Assembly (NCBI GenBank): GCA_027488835.1
Contig: JAIYAW010000009.1
Coordinates: 62,001 to 126,000, forward strand
Reading direction: 5' to 3'
Source: Bacteroidota bacterium
GTDB taxonomy: Bacteria; Bacteroidota; Bacteroidia; NS11-12g; UBA955
Length of the DNA stretch: 64,000 nt
The notes beneath the pieces were generated by a model. It made no database searches. It was not told where the DNA came from and saw only the letters and a program-made list of their open reading frames with translations. The translations under genes were made by a program, and so were the position numbers. Each line of letters opens with the position of its first letter. Position 1 is the stretch's first letter. Below, one piece after another: positions 1 through 11,196 of this stretch.

Positions 1-3000
1 GGTCCAGATAGTTTTTCTTCAACAGATACTGTTTGGTTTATGAGTAATTTGAAATTCAAAAATGCAGGGAAATACTATTTAAGAATTACAGATGCCAATG
101 GTTGTAATATTGATACTTCCATCACAATCAAGGTAAATCCATTGCCAAGTGCTAACATTACTCAAAATGGTCCCAAATGCAAAGACGAATCACTGAGTTT
201 AAAGGTGAGAGGAACTGGCGGAGCGGGCAAAGGTTATAAGTATACATGGTTGTTGCCTAATAAAAATACAGAAGTTGACTCAATTATCAATAGGAAAAAT
301 GCCCAAATGGCAGATTCTGGCTATTACAAACTAACCATAGAAGATGCAAATGGATGTAAAAAAGACACCTTTTTACGCGTAACAATTTATCCAAAACCGG
401 TTCCGAAATTTACAGTGAATGATTCTGTATTTTGTTTTAATCAGCAAAACGCATTTTTTAAAAATAACTCAACAATTACATCCGGATCTATTAGCTATTA
501 TAAAATAAATTATGGCTTTGGAAAGGATACAATGATTTATAACAAAAACAATTTAACAAGAAAATATCCGAGTGCTAAAAAGTATATTTTCAAAGCCGTT
601 TTAAAATCAGATAAAGGATGTTTTGATTCTGTTTCATTTAATATCAATATAAAAGGGTCGCCCAAATCGGTGATTTCTGTAAAAGATACTATCTCTTGTC
701 TTCGCGGAAATAAATTTGCTTTTGATGGAAAGTTTAGTGATTCAGTGATTAAGCTTTCTCGCTATAATTGGGATTTCACAACAAATGCTACACAACAATT
801 TAGTATTTCAAAAGGGATTGTAAATGTAATTTTTAAAGATACCGGTAAATTCCGTATTCAACTGGTGGTGAAAGACACCAATGGATGTTGGGATACGAGT
901 TATCGCAGAATAACAATCAAAGGTCACCCCAAAGCTGTGATCAAGGTAAATTCGGATTCAATGTGTTTCAGGGGAAATAAATTTATTTTTAATGCAAATG
1001 GTAGCGTTGGCGTTGGCATTAGTTCAGGTTCCAGTATTTCAAGATACGTTTGGGATTACGACGGTGGCAGTCCCTCAAAAAGTTCACGCATTGGACCGGA
1101 TACAGTAAAGTATAGCAGCATTGGGCAGAAAACGATTAAGCTCTTAATAAGGGATACAAATGGTTGTTGGGATACAATAGCCAGAACGATAGGAATATGG
1201 CCACAATCCACGCCGAATTTTACAATAACACCAAAAGATACCCAATGTTTAAAAGGAAATGACTTTGCATTCACCAATACAAGTAAAGTAAATCCGGGAA
1301 GTATTAGTAGCAATAAATGGATTTTTAGTTCAACGTCAAATGATACACTGAGACAGTCTACTGTTACAACCACCAATAAAAAATATTTGGCGGCTGGGAA
1401 CTACACCGTTAAGCTTGTTACTTGGACGAATAGGGGATGTACAGACACAGTTAGTAAGAGTATAGTAGTTAAGCCACAAGCAACATTGAGTTTTACCGTT
1501 AATGCCGACAGTCAGTGTTTAAAGGGCAATAGATTTAATTTCACAGGTAGCAGCAGTATCTCTAGTGGAAGTATTTCAAGTCAGCGTTGGGACTTTGGCG
1601 ACGGCACTACCTCAATAGGTTCTTCAGTAACAGGTAAGCGATATGGTAGTGATGGCATCTATGAAGTGTTATTTATTACGAAAAGTGATTTTGGTTGCTC
1701 AGATACGGCAAGAAAAATGGTGGGTGTTTGGCCAAAACCATCATCGAGTTTTAGCACATCAAAAGATACGCTTTGTTTAAAGAGTAGTTTCACGTTTACG
1801 AATAAAAGCACGGTAACACCTGGAAGTATAAGTAGTAGTAAATGGATATTTAGTTCAACTGCAAGTGATACGCTTAGGCAATCTACGATAACAAGTACTA
1901 CCAAAACGTACGCAACAGCAGGGAATTATTCTGTAAAATTAATAACCTGGACAAATTGGGGTTGTAGAGACACATTAAGTAAGAACGTTGTTGTCATGCC
2001 ACAAGCTACATTAAGTTTTACGGTAAATGCAGACAGTCAATGTTTAAAGGGAAATAGTTTCAATTTTACAGGTAGTAGTAGTATAGCAAGTGGAAGTATA
2101 GCCAGTCAGAGTTGGAACTTTGGAGATAGTTCTACATCAACTGGTTCAACTAAAATAGGAAAGAGTTATGCCAAAAAAGGCACCTATGAGGTTTTGTATA
2201 TAACCAAAAGTAATTTTGGTTGTATCGATACTGCAAAAAGGAATGTAGGTGTTTGGGCACAGCCAGAAACAAGTTATACGACTTCAAAAGATAGCCAATG
2301 CTTAAAAGGGAATAGCTTCACATTTAACAATACCAGCACTGCAAAGCCAGGCAGTATCAGTAGCAGCAAATGGATCTTTAGTTCAGCGGCGGGTGATACA
2401 TTAAGACAATCGACAGTAACAAGTACAACCAAAAGTTTTACTTCCGTTGGAACATACAATATAAAATTAATTACCTGGTCAAACAGAGGGTGTCGTGATA
2501 CCGTAACCAAAAGCATAGGTATTTGGCCTCAATCAGTTCCAAACTTTACCGTATCCCTCAAAGACAGCCAATGTTTAAAAGGAAATACCTTTACTTTTGA
2601 CAATAAAAGCACGGTAACATCTGGAAGTATAAGCAGTAGTAAATGGATCTTTGGTTCCACCGCTAGCGATACAATCAGACAATCAACCTTAACGAGCACT
2701 TCAAAGAAATACACTTCTGCTGGCAATTACACCGTAAAACTTGTTACATGGACAAATCAAGGCTGCCTAGATACCTTGGGTAAGAATATTGTAATTAAGC
2801 CACAAGTAAATATATCCTTCACTGTAAATACGGATAGCCAATGCTTAAAAGGCAATAGTTTTAATTTTACAAATACATCTACAATTGGAAGTGGAAGTAT
2901 AAAGAGTTATAAATGGGATTTGGGGGACGGAAGTACATCTGCGGCAACATCAATAACGGGCAAGAAATACATAGCGAAAGGAACTTATGAAATAAGTTTA

Positions 3001-6000
3001 ACTGCCATTACTGATTTTGGATGTAAAGATACTTTGATCAAAAAAATTGGCGTTTGGCCTCAATCAACTACAAATTTTACCACATCTACGAAAGATAGTC
3101 AATGCTTAAAGGGCAATAGTTTTGCTTTTACAAATACAAGTGCAGTGACTCCCGGATCTATAAGCAGTAGCAAATGGATTTTTAGTTCAACCGCCAATGA
3201 TACACTGAGGCAGTCAACAGTTACAAATGCAACAAAGAAGTATGCCACAGCGGGCGATTATTCAGTAAAACTAGTCACTTGGACAAATAGGGGCTGCAGG
3301 GACACTGTGAGTAAGAACATAGTTGTTAAGCCACAAGCCACAATAAGTTTTACAGTAAATACGGATAGTCAGTGCTTGAAAAGAAATAGGTTCAACTTTA
3401 CTGGAAGCAGTAACATTTCAAGTGGAAGTATCAAAAGTCAAACTTGGAACTTAGGCGACGGCACTACATCAACAGGTTCCTCAGTAAACGGAAAGAGATA
3501 TGGTAGTGATGGCACATATGAAGTGTTGTATATCACCCAAAGTGATTTTGGATGTTTAGACACGGCAACACGGAATGTTGGGGTCTATCCGCAATCGAAA
3601 ACTGACTTTACAATTGCACCAAAGGATAGCATATGTTTGAAGAGTAGTTTCACGTTTACAAATACTAGCAAAGTAAATACAGGCAGCATCAGCAGTAGTA
3701 AATGGAACTTTGGTTCAACAACATCAAGCGATACCCTGAGACAATCAACGGTAACCACTGCCACGAAGAAATATGCTTCGGCCGGTAACTACAGTGTAAT
3801 GCTCGTTACTTGGACAAACAAAGGATGTAGTGACACAATATCAAAAAAAGTAGTGGTAAAACCTCAAGCCACAGTAAGTTTTACTGTGAACACAGACAGC
3901 CAATGCTTAAAGGGGAATAGCTTTAATTTTGTAGGAAGTAGCAACTTATCAAGTGGTAGTATTTTAAGTCAGAGTTGGAACTTAGGCGATGGATCAACAG
4001 CAACAGGTTTATCTGTATCAGGTAAGAGTTATATAAGCAAGGGAACCTATGAGGTTTTGTATATCACCAAAAGTGATTTTGGTTGTTTGGATACAGCCAA
4101 AAGAAAGATTGGAGTGTGGCCGCAACCCAATACAAGTTACACCACTTCAAAAGACAGTCAATGTTTCAAAGGGAATAGTTTTACATTTACGAATAATAGT
4201 ACAGCAAGTCCTGGGAGTATAAGCAGAAGCAAATGGATTTTCAGCTCAGCAAATGGCGATACACTGAGGCAATCAGTATTAACGAGTACAACAAAGAGCT
4301 ATACAGCTGTAGGAACATATGAAATTAAATTGATTACATGGTCAAATAACGGTTGTAGCGACACACTAACCAAGAAAGTTGGCGTTTGGCCCCAATCCGT
4401 TCCAGATTTTGCAATTGCGCCCAAGGACAGTCAATGTTTGAAAGGAAATAGTTTCACATTCAATAATAACAGCAAAGTATCTGCAGGAACCATTAGTAGC
4501 AATAAATGGATTTTTAGCACTACAGCGAACGATACACTCCGTCAAACAAGTGTTGCAAATACCACAAAGGTGTATTCAACAGCCGGGAATTATAATGTAA
4601 AACTCGTCACATGGACAAACAGAGGCTGTTTAGATACTCAGAGTAAGAATGTGGTCGTAAAACCGCAAGTAAATATTGGTTTTACACTTAATTCAGATAG
4701 CCTATGTTTAAAAGGGAATAGTTTTAATTTCACTAACTCGTCTACAATTGGTAGTGGAAGTGTTAAAAGTTATAGTTGGGATTTAGGCGATGGAAGTACA
4801 TCAACAATAACATCAGTAACTGGTAAGAAATACGCCACAAAAGGAACATACACAATCAGTTTGATTGCTATAAGTGATTTTGGGTGTAAAGATACATTGA
4901 TCAAGAAAATAGGAGTTTGGCCTCAATCCTTACCAAGTTTTACAATTGGAACAAAGGATACGCTTTGTTTAAAAAATAGTTTTACATTCACAAATACGAG
5001 CACAGTTAGTCCAGGAAGTATAAGCAATAGTAAATGGGTATTTAGTACAACTTCTGGTGATACTTTAAGGCAATCATCTGTAACTACAACTACAAAGAAA
5101 TATGCAACTGCGGGCTCTTATTCTGTGAAATTATTAACATGGACGAATAAGGGCTGTAGGGACACTGTGACTAAGAATATTGTTGTGAAACCCCAAGCTG
5201 CGCTGAATTTTACTGTCAATGCGGATAGTCAATGCTACAAAGGAAATAGTTTTAACTTTTCGGGAAGTAGCACTATTTCAAGCGGAAGTATTTCAAGCCA
5301 GCGATGGAACTTAGGCGATGGAAGCACATACAATGGGTCAACTGTAACAGCAAAGAATTATAGCAGTTGGGGGACATATAAAGTGACGTTCATCACTCAG
5401 AGTGATTTTGGTTGCTTAGATACATTTACAAAAAATGTAGGCATATATCCACAATCGAATCCAGACTATACCATTGCACCAAATGATAGCATTTGTTTGA
5501 AGAATAGTTTCACATTTACTAATACAAGTTCAGTAGTTAAAGGCAGTTTGAGTAGCAGTAAATGGAACTTCGGCTCAAAAACGTCAAGCGATACCCTTAG
5601 ACAATCAACAGTTACAAGTGCCACTAAGAAATATACTTCGGCCGGTAACTATGACGTAATGCTTGTTACTTGGACAAATAAAGGATGTAGAGATACAATA
5701 ACAAAAAAAGTAGTGGTAAAACCTCAAGCTTCACTGAGTTTTACAATCAATACGGACAGTCAATGTTTGAAAGGGAATAGCTTTAATTTTACAGGAAGTA
5801 GCAGTATATCAACCGGAAGTAGTATTACAAATCAGAGTTGGAACTTAGGCGATGGATCAACAATAACAGGTTCCACAGTAACCGGTAAGAGTTATACAAC
5901 TAAAGGTACGTATGAAATATTGTATATTACCAAAAGTGATTTTGGATGTTTGGATACAGCAAAAAGAATGGTAGGTGTATGGCCTCAATCAAATATAAGT

Positions 6001-9000
6001 TATACCACATCAAAAGACAGTCAATGTTTCAAAGGGAATAGTTTTACATTTACGAATAATAGTACAGTAAGTCCAGGAAGTATAAAGAATAACAAATGGA
6101 TATTCGGTACCACAACCAATGATACCCTGAGACAATCAACAGTTACCAATACTACCAAAAGCTACTCAGCTGTAGGCACTTACAATATCAAATTAATAAC
6201 ATGGACTGATAGAGGGTGTAAAGATACCCTAACTAAAAGTGTGGGAGTATGGCCCCAATCCGTTCCAAACTTTACCGTATCCCCCAAAGACAGTCAATGT
6301 TTGAAGGGAAATAGTTTTACATTCGACAATAAAAGCACGGTAACCCCGGGTAATGTAGCCAGCAGTAAATGGATGTTTAGTTCCATTGCTGGCGATACAC
6401 TCAGGCAGTCAACAGTTACAAGTACAACAAATACATACCTGGCGGCCGGGAATTATACAGTAAAACTCGCTACATGGACAAATAGAGGATGTAAAGATAC
6501 TCAGAGTAAAAACGTTGTAGTTAAGCCTCAAGTGAATATTGCTTTTACAGTGAATACGGACAGCCAGTGTTTAAAAGGAAATAGTTTTAATTTCACGAGT
6601 ACATCAACCATTGGTAGTGGAAGTATAAAGAATTTCGAGTGGAATTTAGGCGATGGAAATACTTCCATTGCATCATCAATCACCGGTAAAAAATATACAA
6701 CAAAAGGAACTTATCCGATACGTTTAATTGCAAAAAGCGATTTTGGTTGTATCGATACATTAGTCAAGAAAATTGGAGTATGGCCACAATCGACACCAAG
6801 TTTTACAACCACTTCTAAGGACAGTCAATGTTTGAGAGGGAATAGTTATACTTTTACAAATACGAGCACTGTAACCCCAGGAACGATAAGCAGCAACAAA
6901 TGGATATTTAGTACTACAGCGAATGATACAATGAGGCAATCAACGGTTACTACCACAACCAAAAATTATGCTACTATAGGGAATTATTCAGTGAAACTGA
7001 TTACGTGGACGAACAATGGGTGCAAGGATACGGTAATTAAAAATGTTAAGATATTGGCTCACCCACAGGCAAAATTATTGGCAATAGGCAAAGATACTCA
7101 GTGCTTAAGAGGGAATATATTCAGATTGAAGGACACTAGCTCAGCCGTTTCTGGAAGTAAGCTATCTAGATATAATTGGTGGTTAGATAGTGGAGCCTTT
7201 GTGGGTAGAGGTCCTTTGTCAAAAAGTTACAATTATACCGGTGTAAGAATTGTTCGATTAATTGTGAAGGATACAAATGGTTGCTGGGACACTACTTACA
7301 AGAAGCTTTTTGTTTTAAAACATCCAACTGCAATAATTTCTCAGAGTACAGATTCAATTTGTTTACGGGGGAATAACCTCAATTTATATTCAACAAAATC
7401 TACCTTAGTAGGAACTGGAACCGCTAAGTATTTATGGACAATAGGAACGAGAGCGAGTGTTCAAAGTGCAAATACTCAAAACGTATTAAATCTAAAATAC
7501 AAATCGACTGGAAAAGATACCGTTAAATTAATCCTTACAGATCCAAATGGTTGTAAGGATACAACGAATAAACTGAATAAAGTGTTACAACATCCCAAAG
7601 CAGTAATCGATATTACATCAAATGATTCTCAATGTTTGAGAGGGAATAAGTTTGATTTCAGTGCCAAAAATAGCATATCCATCTCTTCTTTAACTAAAAA
7701 TAATTGGAGTTTTGGGGCTTTGGCTAATCCTACGAAATCAAGTTTGACAGCTCCAACAGGAATTGTTTATTCAGACAGCGGTAAGTTTAATGTTCAATTG
7801 ATAGTTCGCGATTCCAACACTTGTGAAGACACAATAAATAGCACTTTAAATGTGATAGGAACCCCTAAGGCCAATTTTATAACGTCCGATACTGGTGGTT
7901 GCGTAGGAATTACCAAAATAAAATTCACCAATAATTCCTTCTATAAAAATCAAAAATTAAATAAGTTAAGTTGGTTAATTGATGGAGGTCAAAAGAAAAA
8001 TATTGATACATTCAGCTATGTTTTCAAAAGTTCAGGGGTTTTTAATGTAGCGCAAATTGCATACAATGATTTTGGTTGTTCCGATACTTTTAAAAGGAAT
8101 ATTTATATTGATACAATACCAAATGTATCGTTTTCTATCGTAGAAAATGACACCCAGTGTTTTAAGTATAACAAGTTTACATTGATTGATAATTCTAAAA
8201 CGATTAAGAATCAGAAATTAAGTAAAATTAAATGGGATTTTGGAGATGGAAAAATTGACTCATTAACGAAGAATAAAGTGATCCATACTTATTTGGATAC
8301 TCAATTGTATAAAATAACTTTAATGAGATCTACGTATTTCGGATGTTCTGATAAGTTTACGCAATTAATTAAAATTTTCCCAAGTCCTGTAGCGCGGATT
8401 ATTTTGGTAACGCCTATCATTTGTAGAAATCAAAATACCGCCGTATTAGCGGCATCGGCATATAAAGGTCTTCAGCCATATAATTATAAATGGGATAATA
8501 ATGCTGTTTTAAATAGTGTTAAATATTCAAATGTTTCTCCGGGATTCCATTTTCTTGAGGTAGAGGATCAAAATAAATGTACCGGAATTGATACAATTTA
8601 TGTTGTAAATCCCGATTCTCTGCAAGCCAAAATTTCAATTTTAGATGCAAATTGTTTTGGATTTGAAGATGGAAAAATAACCATTTCAAATATTAACGGC
8701 GGAATTACACCGTATGTGGTATCATGGACAGGTCCAACTAAAGGTATTCCCAATAATTTTACCGCAGCCAATCTAAAAGCAGGGAATTATACTGCTATAG
8801 TGACAGATGCCAATGGTTGTAGTTATTACAAATACGGAACTGTAAAGGAACCGGCTCCACTAAAATTAAACATTGATACACTTTCTCCAATTAAATGTAA
8901 TGGTGACTTTAACGGTAAAATAAAATTCCTTGTTTCGGGAGGTACCAAGAATTATTATTACAATTTGAATAATTTGGGTTGGATCACTGATAGTGTTTTT

Positions 9001-10617
9001 ATAAATCTTGGAAGAAGTGATTACTTTGCACAAATCATAGATCAAAATAATTGCAGGGTATCTGATTCATTTATTTTTTGGGGACCAGAAAAAATTAAAA
9101 TTAATTTATCTGTAGAGGAATTAAAATGTTACAATGATTCTATTGGCAAGTTAAGCGCCGCTATTTTAGGAGGGACGACTCCAATTCAGTATACTTGGTT
9201 GAATAGTGGTGGTCAAGTAGTTTCAAATCAATCTAATGCCAGTTCTTTAAAAGCGGGTACATACATTTTAAAGATAGCTGATATTCAAAAATGCACAGCG
9301 CAAACTTCAGTTAAGTTAATGAATCCCAAACCTTTCTTGCCAATTGTGAATTTTCAGGATACATTCTGTAATCATGGGATTTTGAATTTTTCTGCAATCG
9401 GTGCAGATAGTTCAATTTGGTTACGCAATCAGTGGTTAACAACAGGGAATAATGTAAATAAATACAATAATATCTCTAAAGATCAAGGCATTTATAATTA
9501 TATTGGTTTTGATACGAACGGATGTAAATATGAAACGAGCAAACCAATTTTCATGTATGCTGCACCAAAATTGTTTTACGACTCACTCGTTTGTGTAAAT
9601 GCATCAGTTCAGTTTGAGTTTGTTCCAAAAATCAAAGATTTTTATTATACCAAGCCAAACAACACAAATAAACTATATGCATCGGGTAGTCAAATGTTTA
9701 TTCCGTTTTCAAAGTCAGCGGATTCTGGTATTTATAAATTTTACATAACCGATTTGAATAATTGTTATGATACCATAAGTGCAAATTTGGATGTTAAAGG
9801 GCTGCCGAAAATTAAAATCATTCCCAATAAAAGCAAAATATATTGTTTGGATGATTTTTTACAATTTGATGTATCATTAAATGAAAAATCCAATTTGATT
9901 TGGCGTGGGCCTAACATGAAGTCCACTAATTCAAGTTCATTATTTAAATTTGGATTAACCACCCAAGATGAGGGAACTTATTGGGTAAGTGCTACTAATA
10001 ATTTTGGTTGCGTTGATTCGATGCCGTATTCCATTATTGTTAAGCCTAAACCAATTGTGAAATTCACCGCCGATCAAGCTGGTAGCTGTGGTTTCAAGGC
10101 TAAGGATTATGTCGATTATAAAGATTTTTCAACAAATGTTAGAAGTAGACTATTATATGTTGATACCGCTTTGGAATTAAACAATATCACATCTGCAAAT
10201 GTTTTCAGAAATCCAGGTACATATTCTTTTAAGTTGGTACTTGAAGATAATTTTGGATGTAAAGACTCATCAATTAAAAACATTACCATATATCCTAAGC
10301 CCTATTATTTTATTCCAGATGCATTTACCCCCAATAAAGATGAATTGAATCGCTATTATAAACCTGTAACGTCACCTGAAATTGAAAAATATAAAATGCA
10401 AATATTTGACCGTTGGGGTAATTATATCTATGGTTGGGAAGGATATGTTTCGGATAAACCTGAAGTAGGTTCGTGGGACGGAATGACGAAAATGAGTGGA
10501 CGTGGAATTTTTCGGAATGCTCCGGACGGTGTTTATGTGGTTATTTTGCGTTTTAAAGCTAAATGTGAATCTGGTTTTGGTGAAAACCAAAAATTGACAA
10601 TTACTTTAATTCGATAA
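1..10617 (+). CDS. Giant PKD-repeat surface protein with SprB repeats and T9SS type B (gliding) C-terminal domain, 5'-partial
   Basis: The reading frame is already open at base 1, so the 5' end lies outside the window; over 3,530 codons are visible. Most of the visible part (to about base 8,400) is tandem PKD-like domains of roughly 80 residues. Each has a Cys near its start (QCLKGN), a W-x-FGDG or W-IFSST centre and a closing GC-x-DT, so each carries two Cys. From about 8,600 to 9,330 come SprB-type repeats (NGGITPYVVSW, DANGC). The last 110 residues (IPDAFTPN, IFDRWGN, WDG, DGVYVVILRF) match the gliding motility-associated/T9SS type B sorting domain. The family is exported through the type IX system and held at the surface, acting in gliding or adhesion. 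Neighbouring repeats are nearly identical at DNA level, so copy number may vary between strains or be misassembled. Confidence 0.93.
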   Translation, partial: GPDSFSSTDTVWFMSNLKFKNAGKYYLRITDANGCNIDTSITIKVNPLPSANITQNGPKCKDESLSLKVRGTGGAGKGYKYTWLLPNKNTEVDSIINRKNAQMADSGYYKLTIEDANGCKKDTFLRVTIYPKPVPKFTVNDSVFCFNQQNAFFKNNSTITSGSISYYKINYGFGKDTMIYNKNNLTRKYPSAKKYIFKAVLKSDKGCFDSVSFNINIKGSPKSVISVKDTISCLRGNKFAFDGKFSDSVIKLSRYNWDFTTNATQQFSISKGIVNVIFKDTGKFRIQLVVKDTNGCWDTSYRRITIKGHPKAVIKVNSDSMCFRGNKFIFNANGSVGVGISSGSSISRYVWDYDGGSPSKSSRIGPDTVKYSSIGQKTIKLLIRDTNGCWDTIARTIGIWPQSTPNFTITPKDTQCLKGNDFAFTNTSKVNPGSISSNKWIFSSTSNDTLRQSTVTTTNKKYLAAGNYTVKLVTWTNRGCTDTVSKSIVVKPQATLSFTVNADSQCLKGNRFNFTGSSSISSGSISSQRWDFGDGTTSIGSSVTGKRYGSDGIYEVLFITKSDFGCSDTARKMVGVWPKPSSSFSTSKDTLCLKSSFTFTNKSTVTPGSISSSKWIFSSTASDTLRQSTITSTTKTYATAGNYSVKLITWTNWGCRDTLSKNVVVMPQATLSFTVNADSQCLKGNSFNFTGSSSIASGSIASQSWNFGDSSTSTGSTKIGKSYAKKGTYEVLYITKSNFGCIDTAKRNVGVWAQPETSYTTSKDSQCLKGNSFTFNNTSTAKPGSISSSKWIFSSAAGDTLRQSTVTSTTKSFTSVGTYNIKLITWSNRGCRDTVTKSIGIWPQSVPNFTVSLKDSQCLKGNTFTFDNKSTVTSGSISSSKWIFGSTASDTIRQSTLTSTSKKYTSAGNYTVKLVTWTNQGCLDTLGKNIVIKPQVNISFTVNTDSQCLKGNSFNFTNTSTIGSGSIKSYKWDLGDGSTSAATSITGKKYIAKGTYEISLTAITDFGCKDTLIKKIGVWPQSTTNFTTSTKDSQCLKGNSFAFTNTSAVTPGSISSSKWIFSSTANDTLRQSTVTNATKKYATAGDYSVKLVTWTNRGCRDTVSKNIVVKPQATISFTVNTDSQCLKRNRFNFTGSSNISSGSIKSQTWNLGDGTTSTGSSVNGKRYGSDGTYEVLYITQSDFGCLDTATRNVGVYPQSKTDFTIAPKDSICLKSSFTFTNTSKVNTGSISSSKWNFGSTTSSDTLRQSTVTTATKKYASAGNYSVMLVTWTNKGCSDTISKKVVVKPQATVSFTVNTDSQCLKGNSFNFVGSSNLSSGSILSQSWNLGDGSTATGLSVSGKSYISKGTYEVLYITKSDFGCLDTAKRKIGVWPQPNTSYTTSKDSQCFKGNSFTFTNNSTASPGSISRSKWIFSSANGDTLRQSVLTSTTKSYTAVGTYEIKLITWSNNGCSDTLTKKVGVWPQSVPDFAIAPKDSQCLKGNSFTFNNNSKVSAGTISSNKWIFSTTANDTLRQTSVANTTKVYSTAGNYNVKLVTWTNRGCLDTQSKNVVVKPQVNIGFTLNSDSLCLKGNSFNFTNSSTIGSGSVKSYSWDLGDGSTSTITSVTGKKYATKGTYTISLIAISDFGCKDTLIKKIGVWPQSLPSFTIGTKDTLCLKNSFTFTNTSTVSPGSISNSKWVFSTTSGDTLRQSSVTTTTKKYATAGSYSVKLLTWTNKGCRDTVTKNIVVKPQAALNFTVNADSQCYKGNSFNFSGSSTISSGSISSQRWNLGDGSTYNGSTVTAKNYSSWGTYKVTFITQSDFGCLDTFTKNVGIYPQSNPDYTIAPNDSICLKNSFTFTNTSSVVKGSLSSSKWNFGSKTSSDTLRQSTVTSATKKYTSAGNYDVMLVTWTNKGCRDTITKKVVVKPQASLSFTINTDSQCLKGNSFNFTGSSSISTGSSITNQSWNLGDGSTITGSTVTGKSYTTKGTYEILYITKSDFGCLDTAKRMVGVWPQSNISYTTSKDSQCFKGNSFTFTNNSTVSPGSIKNNKWIFGTTTNDTLRQSTVTNTTKSYSAVGTYNIKLITWTDRGCKDTLTKSVGVWPQSVPNFTVSPKDSQCLKGNSFTFDNKSTVTPGNVASSKWMFSSIAGDTLRQSTVTSTTNTYLAAGNYTVKLATWTNRGCKDTQSKNVVVKPQVNIAFTVNTDSQCLKGNSFNFTSTSTIGSGSIKNFEWNLGDGNTSIASSITGKKYTTKGTYPIRLIAKSDFGCIDTLVKKIGVWPQSTPSFTTTSKDSQCLRGNSYTFTNTSTVTPGTISSNKWIFSTTANDTMRQSTVTTTTKNYATIGNYSVKLITWTNNGCKDTVIKNVKILAHPQAKLLAIGKDTQCLRGNIFRLKDTSSAVSGSKLSRYNWWLDSGAFVGRGPLSKSYNYTGVRIVRLIVKDTNGCWDTTYKKLFVLKHPTAIISQSTDSICLRGNNLNLYSTKSTLVGTGTAKYLWTIGTRASVQSANTQNVLNLKYKSTGKDTVKLILTDPNGCKDTTNKLNKVLQHPKAVIDITSNDSQCLRGNKFDFSAKNSISISSLTKNNWSFGALANPTKSSLTAPTGIVYSDSGKFNVQLIVRDSNTCEDTINSTLNVIGTPKANFITSDTGGCVGITKIKFTNNSFYKNQKLNKLSWLIDGGQKKNIDTFSYVFKSSGVFNVAQIAYNDFGCSDTFKRNIYIDTIPNVSFSIVENDTQCFKYNKFTLIDNSKTIKNQKLSKIKWDFGDGKIDSLTKNKVIHTYLDTQLYKITLMRSTYFGCSDKFTQLIKIFPSPVARIILVTPIICRNQNTAVLAASAYKGLQPYNYKWDNNAVLNSVKYSNVSPGFHFLEVEDQNKCTGIDTIYVVNPDSLQAKISILDANCFGFEDGKITISNINGGITPYVVSWTGPTKGIPNNFTAANLKAGNYTAIVTDANGCSYYKYGTVKEPAPLKLNIDTLSPIKCNGDFNGKIKFLVSGGTKNYYYNLNNLGWITDSVFINLGRSDYFAQIIDQNNCRVSDSFIFWGPEKIKINLSVEELKCYNDSIGKLSAAILGGTTPIQYTWLNSGGQVVSNQSNASSLKAGTYILKIADIQKCTAQTSVKLMNPKPFLPIVNFQDTFCNHGILNFSAIGADSSIWLRNQWLTTGNNVNKYNNISKDQGIYNYIGFDTNGCKYETSKPIFMYAAPKLFYDSLVCVNASVQFEFVPKIKDFYYTKPNNTNKLYASGSQMFIPFSKSADSGIYKFYITDLNNCYDTISANLDVKGLPKIKIIPNKSKIYCLDDFLQFDVSLNEKSNLIWRGPNMKSTNSSSLFKFGLTTQDEGTYWVSATNNFGCVDSMPYSIIVKPKPIVKFTADQAGSCGFKAKDYVDYKDFSTNVRSRLLYVDTALELNNITSANVFRNPGTYSFKLVLEDNFGCKDSSIKNITIYPKPYYFIPDAFTPNKDELNRYYKPVTSPEIEKYKMQIFDRWGNYIYGWEGYVSDKPEVGSWDGMTKMSGRGIFRNAPDGVYVVILRFKAKCESGFGENQKLTITLIR

Positions 10618-10681
10618 ATTCATACATAAACTTTCATAAAATTGAATCTTTCTTAAAAATTAATAATTGAAATCAACAATC

Positions 10682-11194
10682 ATGAAAAAAAATAACATAG
10701 TATCAAATGCAATCATCGGGGTTGCGATCCTTGTTGCCGTTAGTTGTGGTAACAACAATCAAAATGATAAAATTAATGTGACTTCATCACCAGCGGAGGA
10801 ATTGCCCAAATCTGAGGAGCCAGTTTTGGCAGCAGAATACCTAGGGAATTACCATGGTTTTCAGGAAAGTTATAATTTAAAAAATCAATATGGCGATGAT
10901 ATGGTCATTAATGGGAATGCGGTTTCTGTTCCTTCAAGTGACTATAAATTTTTGATTAAAGAAAAGAATATTGTTAGTTTACAGCAAATTAATCTCTCAG
11001 ACAATAGCCGGATATACTATAACGGAAAGTATAGCATTGTTTCGGAAAATGAAGATAAAGTTGAAATAAAATGTTCATTAAGCGATGGTAGTACTTCAAA
11101 TCCGAATTATGTTTTAGAAATTAACAAAATTGATAAATCTGGTTTTTGTATCGGAAGCAATGAACCAAAATTTGCAATTGAAAAAAATAAATAA
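10682..11194 (+). CDS. Putative lipoprotein, function unknown
   Basis: This is a 170-residue protein from the ATG at 10682. A TTG 15 bases upstream is open but the ATG directly precedes an ideal signal sequence. Residues 1-23 form a lipoprotein signal peptide with lipobox VAVSC and Cys followed by GNNNQN, so the mature protein should be lipid-anchored. The mature part contains a YLGNYHGF segment and a C-terminal half that looks like a small beta domain. I recognise no family. It lies 64 bases after the giant adhesin and two bases before another small lipoprotein, so the two lipoproteins are probably co-transcribed. Confidence 0.75.
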   Translation: MKKNNIVSNAIIGVAILVAVSCGNNNQNDKINVTSSPAEELPKSEEPVLAAEYLGNYHGFQESYNLKNQYGDDMVINGNAVSVPSSDYKFLIKEKNIVSLQQINLSDNSRIYYNGKYSIVSENEDKVEIKCSLSDGSTSNPNYVLEINKIDKSGFCIGSNEPKFAIEKNK

Positions 11195-11196
11195 TT

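Noticed and set aside
1056-2726. Series of short minus-strand ORFs across the PKD repeats
   Set aside because: They recur with the repeat period, read as hydrophobic shadow peptides and lie inside a continuous forward gene.
1-7000. Tandem repeats resembling a CRISPR array
   Set aside because: The repeats are coding, about 240 bases long and in frame, with no spacer structure and no cas genes.
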